Below are positions 1 through 6,803 of a DNA stretch of 8,719 nucleotides, in pieces. The notes beneath the pieces are model-generated. The model had not been told where the DNA came from. It ran no database searches and was given only the letters and a program-made list of their open reading frames with translations. The position numbers and the translations under genes were made by a program. Position 1 is the first letter of the stretch. Each line of letters starts with the position of its first letter. The DNA lies in contig CAMPKU010000195.1 of assembly GCA_946887385.1 (NCBI GenBank), forward strand, positions 1 to 8,719. The letters are read 5' to 3'. Source of the stretch: an uncultured Gammaproteobacteria bacterium (lineage in GTDB: Bacteria > Pseudomonadota > Gammaproteobacteria > Rariloculales > Rariloculaceae).

Positions 1-1
1 G

Positions 2-556
2 CCTGAAGCCGTGGTTGCGGTGGTGGCCGCGCTGCTGCTGTTCGTGCTGCCCGTGCGGCTGCGCGAAGGCGAGTTCACGCTGTCGTGGGCGCAAGCCGTG
101 AAGATCGATTGGGGCACCATCCTGCTCTTCGGCGGCGGACTCACGCTTGGCACCCTGATGTTCGAGACCGGCGTGGCGCGCGCGATGGGCGAAGCGTTCG
201 CAGCGCAACTCGGCACGTCATCGCTGTGGGGCTTCACGTTCACAGCCATCGCCATCGGCATCGTGATGAGCGAGACCACGAGCAACACCGCGGCCGCCAA
301 CATGGTGATCCCCGTGGTGATCGCGATCGCGCAGGCAGCCGACGTCAATCCCGTGCCGCCGGCGCTCGGCGCAGCGTTCGGCGCCAGCTTCGGGTTCATG
401 CTGCCCGTGTCCACGCCGCCGAATGCGATCGTTTATGGCTCGGGCCTCATCCCGCTGCCGAAAATGATGCGCGCGGGCGTCATCTTCGATGTTCTGGGCC
501 TCTTCGTCATTTGGATCGGCTTGCGCGTGATGTGCCCGCTGCTCGGGCTCTCGTGA
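2..556 (+). CDS. DASS/SLC13-family sodium-coupled anion (di/tricarboxylate or sulfate) symporter, 5'-truncated
   Basis: The frame is open from base 2, so the gene begins left of the window; the GTG at 11 is internal. The visible 184 residues are the C-terminal part of an integral inner-membrane symporter; family members usually have about 450-600 residues. Two signatures place it. SETTSNTAAANMVIP (from base 269) is one of the SNT-type substrate/sodium-binding hairpins. The stretch at 383-433 (ASFGFMLPVSTPPNAIV) fits, as I recall it, the PROSITE sodium:sulfate symporter signature S-x2-F-x2-P-[LIVM]-[GSA]-x3-N-x-[LIVM]-V, with the second SNT motif present here as STPPN. About five hydrophobic segments are visible, including one at the very C-terminus, which ends ...MCPLLGLS. 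The family imports C4-dicarboxylates, citrate or sulfate with Na+; the substrate cannot be read from this fragment. It converges with the next operon, with 10 bases between stop codons. Confidence 0.9.
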   Translation, partial: PEAVVAVVAALLLFVLPVRLREGEFTLSWAQAVKIDWGTILLFGGGLTLGTLMFETGVARAMGEAFAAQLGTSSLWGFTFTAIAIGIVMSETTSNTAAANMVIPVVIAIAQAADVNPVPPALGAAFGASFGFMLPVSTPPNAIVYGSGLIPLPKMMRAGVIFDVLGLFVIWIGLRVMCPLLGLS

Positions 557-561
557 GACGC

Positions 562-582
562 CGCGCTCAAGTCAAGAGCGCG
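562..582. terminator. 7-bp hairpin between convergent genes, possible bidirectional terminator
   Basis: CGCGCTC (562-568) and GAGCGCG (576-582) are perfect inverted repeats around the loop AAGTCAA. The hairpin begins five bases after the TGA of the upstream symporter gene and covers the TGA of the converging 23-codon gene. Its position suits a terminator for both transcripts. Neither side has a run of T residues, so it is not a textbook intrinsic terminator and may only stabilise the RNA ends. Confidence 0.35.
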
Positions 583-638
583 ATCAGAATGACGATCGGG
601 AGCGGTACACCTAACACCAACAACAGTATCGAGCGCAT
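567..638 (-). CDS. 23-residue single-span hydrophobic peptide
   Basis: A 24-codon frame, ATG at 638-636 and TGA at 569-567, encodes a peptide that starts MRSILLLVLGVPLPIV and ends ALLT. After Met-Arg-Ser almost every residue is hydrophobic, with a central G-V-P-L-P turn, so it should form one short membrane helix kinked at the prolines. GGAGG lies five bases upstream of the ATG, an excellent ribosome binding site. The gene follows the 318-aa membrane protein gene by 28 bases on the same strand, so it is probably co-transcribed. A longer in-frame reading from 815 would run through the upstream gene in another frame and has no such ribosome binding site, so the short start is preferred. From memory, very similar 22-25 residue hydrophobic peptides recur as hypothetical proteins in Proteobacteria; I could not verify this. 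Function is unknown; a small membrane stress peptide or a regulator of the neighbouring protein is possible. Confidence 0.6.
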   Translation of the reverse strand: MRSILLLVLGVPLPIVILIALLT

Positions 639-643
639 TGCTG

Positions 644-649
644 CCTCCG
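644..649 (-). promoter_or_regulatory. Shine-Dalgarno of the 23-codon gene
   Basis: CGGAGG on the minus strand, five bases (CAGCA) from the ATG at 638. It lies within the 28-base gap after the TAA of the upstream gene. It fixes the start of the small gene and is the main evidence that this short frame is translated. Confidence 0.7.
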
Positions 650-666
650 TTAGATCGACACGCCTT

Positions 667-1623
667 TTAAAGATCGCGCTGTCGGCCGCCGAAGGTGGCC
701 ATCCAGCTTGCGATGAAGGCGCCAGCCAGCAGTGAAATGAACAGCCACAACGCCGCGTACGACGATGCTTCGCGAGCGGCGTCGGCCGCCTCCCGCGCCG
801 CAGTTTCCGCGTCATTCAACGCGGTTTGCAGATTCGTAAACACCTGGCGCACCCGCTGCTCCGCTTCTTGCTGCGTGAGGTTAGTGCGCTCCGCGACGAC
901 TTGCCCAACGTACCGAACGTCCTGATCGGGCAGCGAGCCCGTGCGTATCGCGTTCGCAAAAATGCGCGTCACTTCCCCGAGCGCGGCGGCGGACTGTTCC
1001 GGCGTCTCATCGCCCCGCCTCGCTTCGGCGTCCGCTCGAAACAGCGAGTCGACGAAATAGGCCATCGGCCCTTGCGCTTCGCCGGGGGCGGATTCGGCTT
1101 GCGCGCCGGCACCCGTGGCACCGCTCACGGCGGCGGACGCGGCGCCGCCCACCGCGGCGGCACCGGCTTGAAGCCCGCCGCCCAAGATGGCGCCGATGAC
1201 AGACGTCAACAGTGCAGCCGTTCCGAGCGTCGCCACGGCCCAGGCCAATAGGCCGTGCGCCGTATCGCGGAAATACACCTCGTCGGTATGCACGTCGACC
1301 CATTTGGTGCGAAGCCGCCCGGCGAGATAGCCGCCCATGGCGGAAGCCGCCAATTGCATGAACGTGATCCAAAGGATGCTCGACACGCCGAAGGTGCTGG
1401 CGTCGATGCCTTCCGTGGACCAAGGCGAAACCGACGACAGCCCGAGCCCCGTGCCCAGGAGCAACAGGATCAGAGACAGCGCCGCCGCGGCCGCGGCCCC
1501 GGCGAACACGGCACCCCACGAGACGGCGCTGCGTGCCGCAGCAGCCGGGGGTCGCTCCAACGCCGTGCCGGCGTAGCCGCCACGATCTGCGTATGCCGTG
1601 CCAGGTTCTACGATGGCGCTCAT
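667..1623 (-). CDS. Conserved hypothetical four-helix membrane protein (318 aa)
   Basis: The start is ATG at 1623 with GGAGG six bases upstream. A polar N-terminus of about 30 residues precedes three hydrophobic helices at about 34-62 (ending GTGLGLSSVSPW), 78-101 and 122-148. Residues 149-185 are a flexible Ala/Gly-rich stretch. A charged helical domain follows at about 186-286; its last part (AEQRVRQVF...AREAADAAREA) is Ala/Glu/Arg-rich and likely amphipathic or coiled-coil. A fourth membrane helix lies at 287-308, and the protein ends GGRQRDL. I recall proteins with the SAVSWGAV...GTGLGLSSVSPW opening as uncharacterised, sometimes loosely labelled PhnA-like, in Alpha- and Gammaproteobacteria, often near stress genes; the label carries no functional proof. 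No catalytic motif is visible. The 23-codon gene lies 28 bases downstream on the same strand, and the ABC transporter gene is divergent across a 166-base gap. It is a real gene of unknown role, possibly in envelope stress. Confidence 0.8.
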   Translation of the reverse strand: MSAIVEPGTAYADRGGYAGTALERPPAAAARSAVSWGAVFAGAAAAAALSLILLLLGTGLGLSSVSPWSTEGIDASTFGVSSILWITFMQLAASAMGGYLAGRLRTKWVDVHTDEVYFRDTAHGLLAWAVATLGTAALLTSVIGAILGGGLQAGAAAVGGAASAAVSGATGAGAQAESAPGEAQGPMAYFVDSLFRADAEARRGDETPEQSAAALGEVTRIFANAIRTGSLPDQDVRYVGQVVAERTNLTQQEAEQRVRQVFTNLQTALNDAETAAREAADAAREASSYAALWLFISLLAGAFIASWMATFGGRQRDL

Positions 1624-1789
1624 GGCGCACCTCCGAGACGAATCGATGTCCGCTTGTTTGCAAAAAGCGAGCCATCTGCGGACGTAGAACGTTCGCTAGC
1701 GTGAGCACCTGTTAGAGTACGCGGCGGCATTCGCGGCAGCCGCGCGCGTGCTGACGCGTTCGCCCGGTGCGATCCAAGGGGGGCTCGAG
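1624..1789. promoter_or_regulatory. Divergent intergenic region serving the 318-aa protein gene and the ABC operon
   Basis: These 166 bases separate two divergently transcribed units, so both promoters should lie here. I see no strong sigma-70 promoter. TAGAAC (1685-1690) and TAGAGT (1713-1718) are weak -10-like boxes on the plus strand without a good -35 at 17 bases. An 8-bp perfect palindrome GAACGTTC (1687-1694) is followed directly by the 6-bp palindrome GCTAGC (1695-1700), near the middle of the region, where an operator could sit. The T-rich and A-rich patch around 1654-1666 is the least GC-rich part. Confidence 0.4.
1776..1783 (+). promoter_or_regulatory. Shine-Dalgarno that sets the ABC ATPase start at 1790
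   Basis: AAGGGGGG ends six bases before GTG 1790. The alternative in-frame GTG at 1748 would add a 14-residue leader (MLTRSPGAIQGGLE) that precedes the usual N-terminal beta strand of ABC ATPases, and it lacks a comparable ribosome binding site. The later start is therefore preferred. Confidence 0.6.
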
Positions 1790-2521
1790 GTGATCGAGGT
1801 CACGGGACTGTCCAAAGCCTTCGGCACGTTCACGGCAGTGCGAGATCTCTCATTCGCCGTTCGACCCGGCGAGGTGCTCGGGCTCGTAGGCCCGAACGGC
1901 GCCGGCAAGACCACGACACTGCGCGCGATCGCCGGCATCATCCCGCCGACGACGGGCCAGGTGCGCCTTGCGGGCCGCGACCTCAGCACCGAGCCCGTGG
2001 AAGCGAAACGCGTGCTGGCGTTTTTCACCGACGAGCCGCGCTTGTTCGACTACCTCACGGTTCGGCAGCATCTGAGCTTCGTGGCGCGCCTCTACGCGGT
2101 CACGGATCACGATACGATCGCCCTACCGCTTCTCGAGGAGCTCGAGATCGCGGATCGCCTCGACAGCCTGCCGGCCGAGCTGTCGCGCGGCATGAAACAG
2201 AAGCTGGCGATCGCGTGCGGCTTGCTACACGCGCCGCACGTGCTGCTCTTCGACGAGCCGCTCACAGGCCTCGACCCGCTCGGCATCCGCCGCATGAAGG
2301 ACTCGATCTTGAAGCGCGCGCGGGCCGGCGCTGCCATCATCTTGAGCTCGCACCTGCTGCATCTGCTCGAGGAAGTGTGCTCGCACGTGCTGATCTTGAA
2401 GCGCGGCGAAAAAATCGCGGACGGCACGCTCGCCGAGATTCGCGCACGCTTCGGCAACGGCGACGCGAACGCGAACCTCGAGGACGTGTTCATTCGCGCG
2501 ACGGGCGGCAGTGAGAATTGA
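1790..2521 (+). CDS. ABC transporter ATP-binding protein (exporter type, 243 aa)
   Basis: Cytoplasmic ATPase subunit that hydrolyses ATP to power the permease encoded next to it. With GTG 1790 as start the protein has 243 residues, normal for a single nucleotide-binding domain. Visible motifs in order are the A-loop aromatic F11, Walker A GPNGAGKT (34-41), a Q-loop region FFTDEPRLF (78-86), signature LSRGMKQK (131-138), Walker B VLLFDEP (151-157) with catalytic E156, D-loop LTGLDP, and the switch histidine H188 in SSHLLH. The Q-loop has Thr-Asp-Glu where many ABC proteins have Gln; acidic residues are seen there in some ABC-2/drug or sodium exporters. GMKQK in place of the common GQ(K/R)QR is also typical of that exporter group (NatA/EcsA/YxlF-like). 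Its TGA overlaps the permease ATG by one base (TGATG), so the two are very likely translationally coupled. The substrate is unknown. Confidence 0.93.
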   Translation: MIEVTGLSKAFGTFTAVRDLSFAVRPGEVLGLVGPNGAGKTTTLRAIAGIIPPTTGQVRLAGRDLSTEPVEAKRVLAFFTDEPRLFDYLTVRQHLSFVARLYAVTDHDTIALPLLEELEIADRLDSLPAELSRGMKQKLAIACGLLHAPHVLLFDEPLTGLDPLGIRRMKDSILKRARAGAAIILSSHLLHLLEEVCSHVLILKRGEKIADGTLAEIRARFGNGDANANLEDVFIRATGGSEN

Positions 2522-4281
2522 TGCGCCACACGGTCTCGGGCGCGCTCTTGTACCTGCGGTTGACGACAGCCAGGGGCTGGTTGACGTCGCGGCTGAGCCG
2601 TCTCAAGCAGCCGAAGTATCTCGTGGGCGCCGTGGTCGGCGTCGCGTACATTTACTTCTTTTTCATTCGAAATCTCACGCGCAACGGAATGCCGCGCGTG
2701 GGGGGCGGTGCGGACACTGCGGGCGCGCCGGCGGAGGCGCTGGCGATCGTGCCGGACATCGTGGCCGCCTCGCTGCTGCTCTTGATCGCATTCAACTGGA
2801 TCGTGCCGCGCGGCCGTGCCGGCCTCACGTTCAGCGAGGCCGAGATCGCGTTTTTGTTCCCGGCGCCGATCCGTAGACGCACGCTGATCCACTACCGGCT
2901 GCTCTGCACGCTGGGAACGCTGGCTTTCACTGCGTTCTTCGTCACGCTCGTGTCCGGCGGCTGGGCGTTGTCGGGCGTGTCCGCGTGGCTGCGCGGCGTG
3001 GGTTGGTGGGTGGTGCTCGGCACGATCAGCCTGCACTTCACGGCCACGTCGTTCGTCGTGACACGGCTGCTAGACCGGGGCGTGTCGTCGCTCGCGCGCG
3101 GCGTGGCAGGCGTAAGCGTGCTCGCACTCGTGATCGGCGTGCCGCTCGTCTGGACGTTGACCGCGTTGCCTGCGCCCGCGCAGCAGGATCTCGCGAGCAT
3201 GGCGGCGCTCGCCGGGTATCTTGAGGCGGCGCTACAGAGCGGACCACTGCCGTGGCTGCTCGCCGCACCAAAGCTCGTGAGCGCGCCGCTGCTTGCAGCC
3301 GACGCGGCAGCATTCGTGCATGCTCTCTGGCCCGCACTCTTGGTGCTCGCAGCCCATTATCTATGGGTGCTGCTCTCGGCCGTGTCGTTCGAGGAAGCGT
3401 CGATCGCGAAGGCGGAGAAACGCGCCACGCGGCTCGCGGCGTTTCGTAGCGGCAACCTGCGGGTCACCGCAGCGAAGAAGCGCCGCGATCCTTTCCGGCT
3501 GCACGACACCGGCCATCCGGAGGTCGCTTTCCTGTGGAAGAACTTGCTCGCGATGGGCCAGCTGTTCAGGCCTCGAGCGGCGCTCGTGGCGGCCGCCGTC
3601 ATCGCGGGCGCGTGCCTGTGGCTGTCGAGCGCGGAGCTGCGCGGAGGTCAGGTGTTCGTCGCGATCGCCGGAGCTGCCGTGTTGGTGGTGGTCTTGCTGC
3701 TGGGGCCGCAGTTCGCGCGCCACGATCTGCGTGCCGATCTCAAAAACGCCGACATTCTCAAAACGTACCCGCTCCACGGCCACCAAGTGGTCTTCGGCGA
3801 AATGCTGGCGCCGCTCGCAGTGCTCTCCGTGATCGCGTGGCTGGCATTGCTGGCGGTAACGTTATCGATGGCGTCGTCGCCATTCCCAGCGCTGCTCAAA
3901 GCCGCAGCACCCGTTGCCATTGCCGTCGCCACGCCGTTCTTCTGCGCGCTCCAGCTCGTGGTTCACAACGCGATCGCTTTGCTCTTTCCGGCATGGGTAC
4001 AAAACGTGTCGAATCCCGGCGAGCACGGCCTCGACGTGTTCGGCCAGCGGCTGGTGTTTTTGACGGGCCAGATCTTGCTGCTCGCGCTCGGCCTGCTGCC
4101 GGCAGCGATCGGTGCCGGCGTGACGTTCGTCGTTGCCAATTGGCTCACGGGGCCCATCATCGCCGCAGTGCTCACGGCGCTCGTCGCGCTCACCGTGCTA
4201 GGCGTGGAAATCTGGGCCGGCGTGCGCTGGCTCGGCGCGCGCTTTGCGCACTTCGACCTGTCGGCCGAGCTGCGGCCGTAG
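2521..4281 (+). CDS. ABC exporter permease, putative ABC_export-like family (586 aa)
   Basis: Membrane partner of the ATPase just upstream. The start taken is ATG 2521, inside the overlapping TGATG; a TTG at 2518 adds only one residue. No strong Shine-Dalgarno is present, which fits coupling. About 12 hydrophobic segments are seen, at roughly 33-49, 78-96, 125-145, 158-182, 194-216, 267-288, 353-371, 376-395, 429-450, 460-489, 511-538 and 543-568. Two cytoplasmic-looking motifs recall the uncharacterised 'putative ABC exporter' permeases: FSEAEIAFLFPAPIRRRTLI (about 104-123) and DLRADLKNADILKTYPLHG (402-420). AFLWKNLL (336-343) marks the start of the second half, suggesting two related six-helix bundles with a charged linker at about 290-335. 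The family assignment is from remembered patterns. Direction of transport (export) is inferred from the ATPase type and the lack of a binding-protein gene; the substrate is unknown. It meets the ADOP gene tail to tail with four bases between stops. Confidence 0.85.
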   Translation: MRHTVSGALLYLRLTTARGWLTSRLSRLKQPKYLVGAVVGVAYIYFFFIRNLTRNGMPRVGGGADTAGAPAEALAIVPDIVAASLLLLIAFNWIVPRGRAGLTFSEAEIAFLFPAPIRRRTLIHYRLLCTLGTLAFTAFFVTLVSGGWALSGVSAWLRGVGWWVVLGTISLHFTATSFVVTRLLDRGVSSLARGVAGVSVLALVIGVPLVWTLTALPAPAQQDLASMAALAGYLEAALQSGPLPWLLAAPKLVSAPLLAADAAAFVHALWPALLVLAAHYLWVLLSAVSFEEASIAKAEKRATRLAAFRSGNLRVTAAKKRRDPFRLHDTGHPEVAFLWKNLLAMGQLFRPRAALVAAAVIAGACLWLSSAELRGGQVFVAIAGAAVLVVVLLLGPQFARHDLRADLKNADILKTYPLHGHQVVFGEMLAPLAVLSVIAWLALLAVTLSMASSPFPALLKAAAPVAIAVATPFFCALQLVVHNAIALLFPAWVQNVSNPGEHGLDVFGQRLVFLTGQILLLALGLLPAAIGAGVTFVVANWLTGPIIAAVLTALVALTVLGVEIWAGVRWLGARFAHFDLSAELRP

Positions 4282-4288
4282 AGCTCTA
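4279..4288. other. 10-bp palindrome holding both convergent stop codons
   Basis: TAGAGCTCTA is a perfect palindrome. Its left TAG ends the ABC permease gene, and its right end, read on the minus strand, is the TAG of the ADOP gene. With no loop it cannot form a useful RNA hairpin, and no other terminator-like structure is visible nearby, so each transcript must end inside the opposing gene. Confidence 0.6.
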
Positions 4289-6769
4289 GCCCGCGCGCAA
4301 TGCATTTAGCGGCGACGTGCCCGCCGCACGAGCCGCGGGTAACAAGCTTGCGAGCGCCGCTACGGCCAGGAAGACCGCCGCGCCTGCAACGAGCGTGATC
4401 GGGTCGATGGGACTGACGCCATAAAGTTGCGTGAGCAGCACGCGGCCCAGTGCAACGGCGCCAATGACGCCCAGCAGCACGCCCACCACGGCGAGCCGCA
4501 TGCCTTGCGCCAGAAACATCCGGCGCACGCTCTCCGGCGTCGCACCGAGCGCCGAGCGGATGCCGATCTCCGGCGTGCGCTGGGTCACCACGTACGAGAG
4601 CACGGCGTAGATGCCCACGGCTCCCAGGAACAGCGCGATCAGCGCGCTGATCACGAGCAGCGACATCGTGAAGCTCGTGCGAGCGATCGAACCGCCGAGC
4701 ATGTCTTGCATCGTTTGCACGTCCGCCATCGGCAGCTCGGGGTCCACGTCTGCGATTGCGCTGCGGATCGCACCGACGAGGCTCAGCGGCTCGACGGCCG
4801 TACGAACGGCCACCGCACCGCCCAATAGTGGAATGAAGTCCTCTGGGCTGCCTTCGGCGTCGAGCATCGGCAGATACATGTTCTGATCGGGCGGAAGGTC
4901 GAGACTCAAATCGTGTATGTCTGCCACCACGCCGACGACTTGCGCTTCCACACGCCCCCACCTGATCCGCTTGCCCAGCGCGCTGGTCTCCGGCCAGTAC
5001 ATGTCTTTGACGGAGCGGCTGATGATCACTGAGCCGAGACGACGGTTGTGGTCGTCCGCCGTGAACGCGCGCCCCTCGAGCACGGGGATGCCCATCGTCT
5101 CGAAGTATCCCGGCGTCGTGCGATGCGTCATGACGCCCGCCGGTACCTCGCCGTCGGCGGGCGGGAATTCCTCGATCACGGTGCCCACGTTGCAGCACCG
5201 ATAGGGAGAAAACGGAAGCGCATTGATGGCTGCGGCGCTCGTTACGCCGGGAACGGCCGTGAGCCGCTCGATCAGCCGGTCGTAGAGCTGCGCCACGGCC
5301 TCCGCGCCCTCGTACTTCGTGGCAAGCGGCTGCAGCCTGAACGTCAGCACGGTTTCGGTGGCGAATCCCGGATCCACCGAGCGTAGCGCCGCGAAACTGC
5401 GCACCATCAGCCCCGAGCCGATGACCACCACGAACGCGAGCGCGATCTGCGTCATCACAAGCGCGTTGCGCGTGCGATGCCGGTCGCGGCCGAGCGTGGC
5501 ATTACGGCCTCCGTCGCGCAGCGCACCCATCGTGTGCGTGGCGCTCGACTTGAACGCCGGCAGCACGCCGAAAAGCACCCCCGTGAGCAACGAGGCGACG
5601 GCCGTAAACGCGAGTGCCGCGCCGTCGATGCCGATCTCATTGAGACGCGGCAGGCCGCTCGCCGGCCCCAGCGAGACGAGCGCGCGTGTGCCCGCGTAGG
5701 CAAGTAACACGCCGGCGGCGCCTCCCACGAGCGCGAGCAGTGCGCTCTCGATCAGCATTTGCCGGGCGAGCCGGCCACGACCGGACCCGAGCGCCATGCG
5801 CACGGCGTTCTCCTGGCGGCGAGCCTCGGCGCGGACCAGCAGCAGGTTCGCCACGTTGCTGCAAGCGATGAGCAGCACGAATCCAACGGTGCCGAGCACG
5901 ATCAGCAGCCGTGTGCGCGCATCGCCGGCAACGTAGTCGCGGAACGTTCGCACGACGGCGCCGCCGTCGAAGATGCTCTCGAACCAGCTCACGGGATAGC
6001 CGGCTTCATCCAAGCGGGCGACGAGGCTCCGCGCATCGTCAGCCGCGGCTTCGATCGTGACGCCCGGCTTGAGCCTAGCGATGGCATTGATATAGACGCT
6101 GCCCACGTTGTCGCTCGCGGGATCAAGCTGAAACGGAATCCACACGCCGATGTCCGGCGTGCCCGCGGGGTAGGTCGGAAACTCGTAGCTCGCGGGCATG
6201 ACGCCGATCACTTCGCGCGGCGTGCCATTCACGTCAACCGTGCTGCCGAGAATCGAAGGGTCGGAGCCGTACTGACTCACCCACAGAGCGTGGCTCAACA
6301 GCGCAACGGTGGGGCCGCCCGGCGCATCTTCGCCAGGCGTAGGCAGCCGGCCGAGCTCCGGGAGCACCCCGAGCACCTCAAACGCGCTCAAGCTCATCGA
6401 CGCTACGCCGACCAAGCGCGGCGGGCCATCGCCCGTCAACGGCAACTGCTCGGGCCCGTAGTAGGCCCCGAACTTCTCGAACGAACGCTGATTGTTGGCG
6501 AAGTGCCAGTAGCCGCGATCCGCAAACGCGTTGCCGCGGTCCCCCCGCCCGGCCCTCGACGGATACACCGTAGCCGCAACGCGGACGATCCGGTCCTCGT
6601 CGGGATACGGCAAAGGTTGCAGCAGCACGCTCTCGACGACCGAGAAGATGGCCGTGTTCGCGCCGATCGCAACGGCCAGCGTCAACACGATTACGAACGA
6701 AGTTCCAGGCGTGTTGAACGCGCTGCGCAACGCGAAGCGGATGTCATGCAGCAAGCTGGTTGCGAACAT
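4286..6769 (-). CDS. ADOP-type MacB/FtsX-like ABC permease (827 aa)
   Basis: An inner-membrane permease of the type called acidobacterial duplicated orphan permease: two MacB-like halves, no ATPase domain. The N-terminus HDIRFALRSAFNTPG followed by a helix reading AVAIGANTAIFSVV and then LLQPLPYP is diagnostic. Helices lie at about 24-46, 285-310, 341-365, 384-404, 436-456, 704-726, 757-778 and 790-812. Two large extracytoplasmic MacB_PCD-like domains occupy 47-284 and 457-703. FtsX-like motifs follow each one: RAEARRQENAVRMALGSGRG (313-332) and RTPEIGIRSALGATPESVRR (731-750). The protein ends in the FtsX-like PLNALRAG. The length matches the usual 800-830 for the family. The start at 6769 has GAGGAG four bases upstream and sits about 28 bases below a plausible promoter. 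The frame stays open up to 7204, but that extension is not family-like and overlaps the divergent gene. Homologues such as MacB export or transmit force across the envelope; the role of ADOPs is unknown. Confidence 0.93.
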   Translation of the reverse strand: MFATSLLHDIRFALRSAFNTPGTSFVIVLTLAVAIGANTAIFSVVESVLLQPLPYPDEDRIVRVAATVYPSRAGRGDRGNAFADRGYWHFANNQRSFEKFGAYYGPEQLPLTGDGPPRLVGVASMSLSAFEVLGVLPELGRLPTPGEDAPGGPTVALLSHALWVSQYGSDPSILGSTVDVNGTPREVIGVMPASYEFPTYPAGTPDIGVWIPFQLDPASDNVGSVYINAIARLKPGVTIEAAADDARSLVARLDEAGYPVSWFESIFDGGAVVRTFRDYVAGDARTRLLIVLGTVGFVLLIACSNVANLLLVRAEARRQENAVRMALGSGRGRLARQMLIESALLALVGGAAGVLLAYAGTRALVSLGPASGLPRLNEIGIDGAALAFTAVASLLTGVLFGVLPAFKSSATHTMGALRDGGRNATLGRDRHRTRNALVMTQIALAFVVVIGSGLMVRSFAALRSVDPGFATETVLTFRLQPLATKYEGAEAVAQLYDRLIERLTAVPGVTSAAAINALPFSPYRCCNVGTVIEEFPPADGEVPAGVMTHRTTPGYFETMGIPVLEGRAFTADDHNRRLGSVIISRSVKDMYWPETSALGKRIRWGRVEAQVVGVVADIHDLSLDLPPDQNMYLPMLDAEGSPEDFIPLLGGAVAVRTAVEPLSLVGAIRSAIADVDPELPMADVQTMQDMLGGSIARTSFTMSLLVISALIALFLGAVGIYAVLSYVVTQRTPEIGIRSALGATPESVRRMFLAQGMRLAVVGVLLGVIGAVALGRVLLTQLYGVSPIDPITLVAGAAVFLAVAALASLLPAARAAGTSPLNALRAG

Positions 6770-6773
6770 CGCA

Positions 6774-6779
6774 CTCCTC
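6774..6779 (-). promoter_or_regulatory. Shine-Dalgarno that sets the ADOP start at 6769
   Basis: GAGGAG on the minus strand, four bases (TGCG) before ATG 6769. The in-frame ATG at 6805, 12 codons upstream, has no comparable site and overlaps the likely -10 box, so 6769 is preferred. Confidence 0.65.
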
Positions 6780-6803
6780 GCGCCGAAGTTGCGAGCTGTC
6801 TTC

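Noticed and set aside
85..735. 216-codon plus-strand frame over the symporter gene
   Set aside because: An out-of-frame shadow of the symporter, extremely Arg/His-rich, running into the converging operon.
1748..1789. Earlier GTG start for the ABC ATPase
   Set aside because: The extra 14 residues precede the normal start of the nucleotide-binding fold, and AAGGGGGG is placed correctly for GTG 1790 instead.
2107..3036. 309-codon minus-strand frame opposite the ABC operon
   Set aside because: It is antisense to two well-supported genes, has Arg/Gln/His-rich composition without domain motifs, and lacks a ribosome binding site that stands out.
3534..4289. 251-codon plus-strand frame inside the permease gene
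   Set aside because: An out-of-frame shadow of the permease, rich in Arg and Ala with no hydrophobic or motif structure.
3963..5198. Long minus-strand frame of 411 codons
   Set aside because: It lies in a different frame of the ADOP gene and antisense to the ABC permease. Its Arg/Gly/His-rich composition is typical of GC-rich shadow frames.
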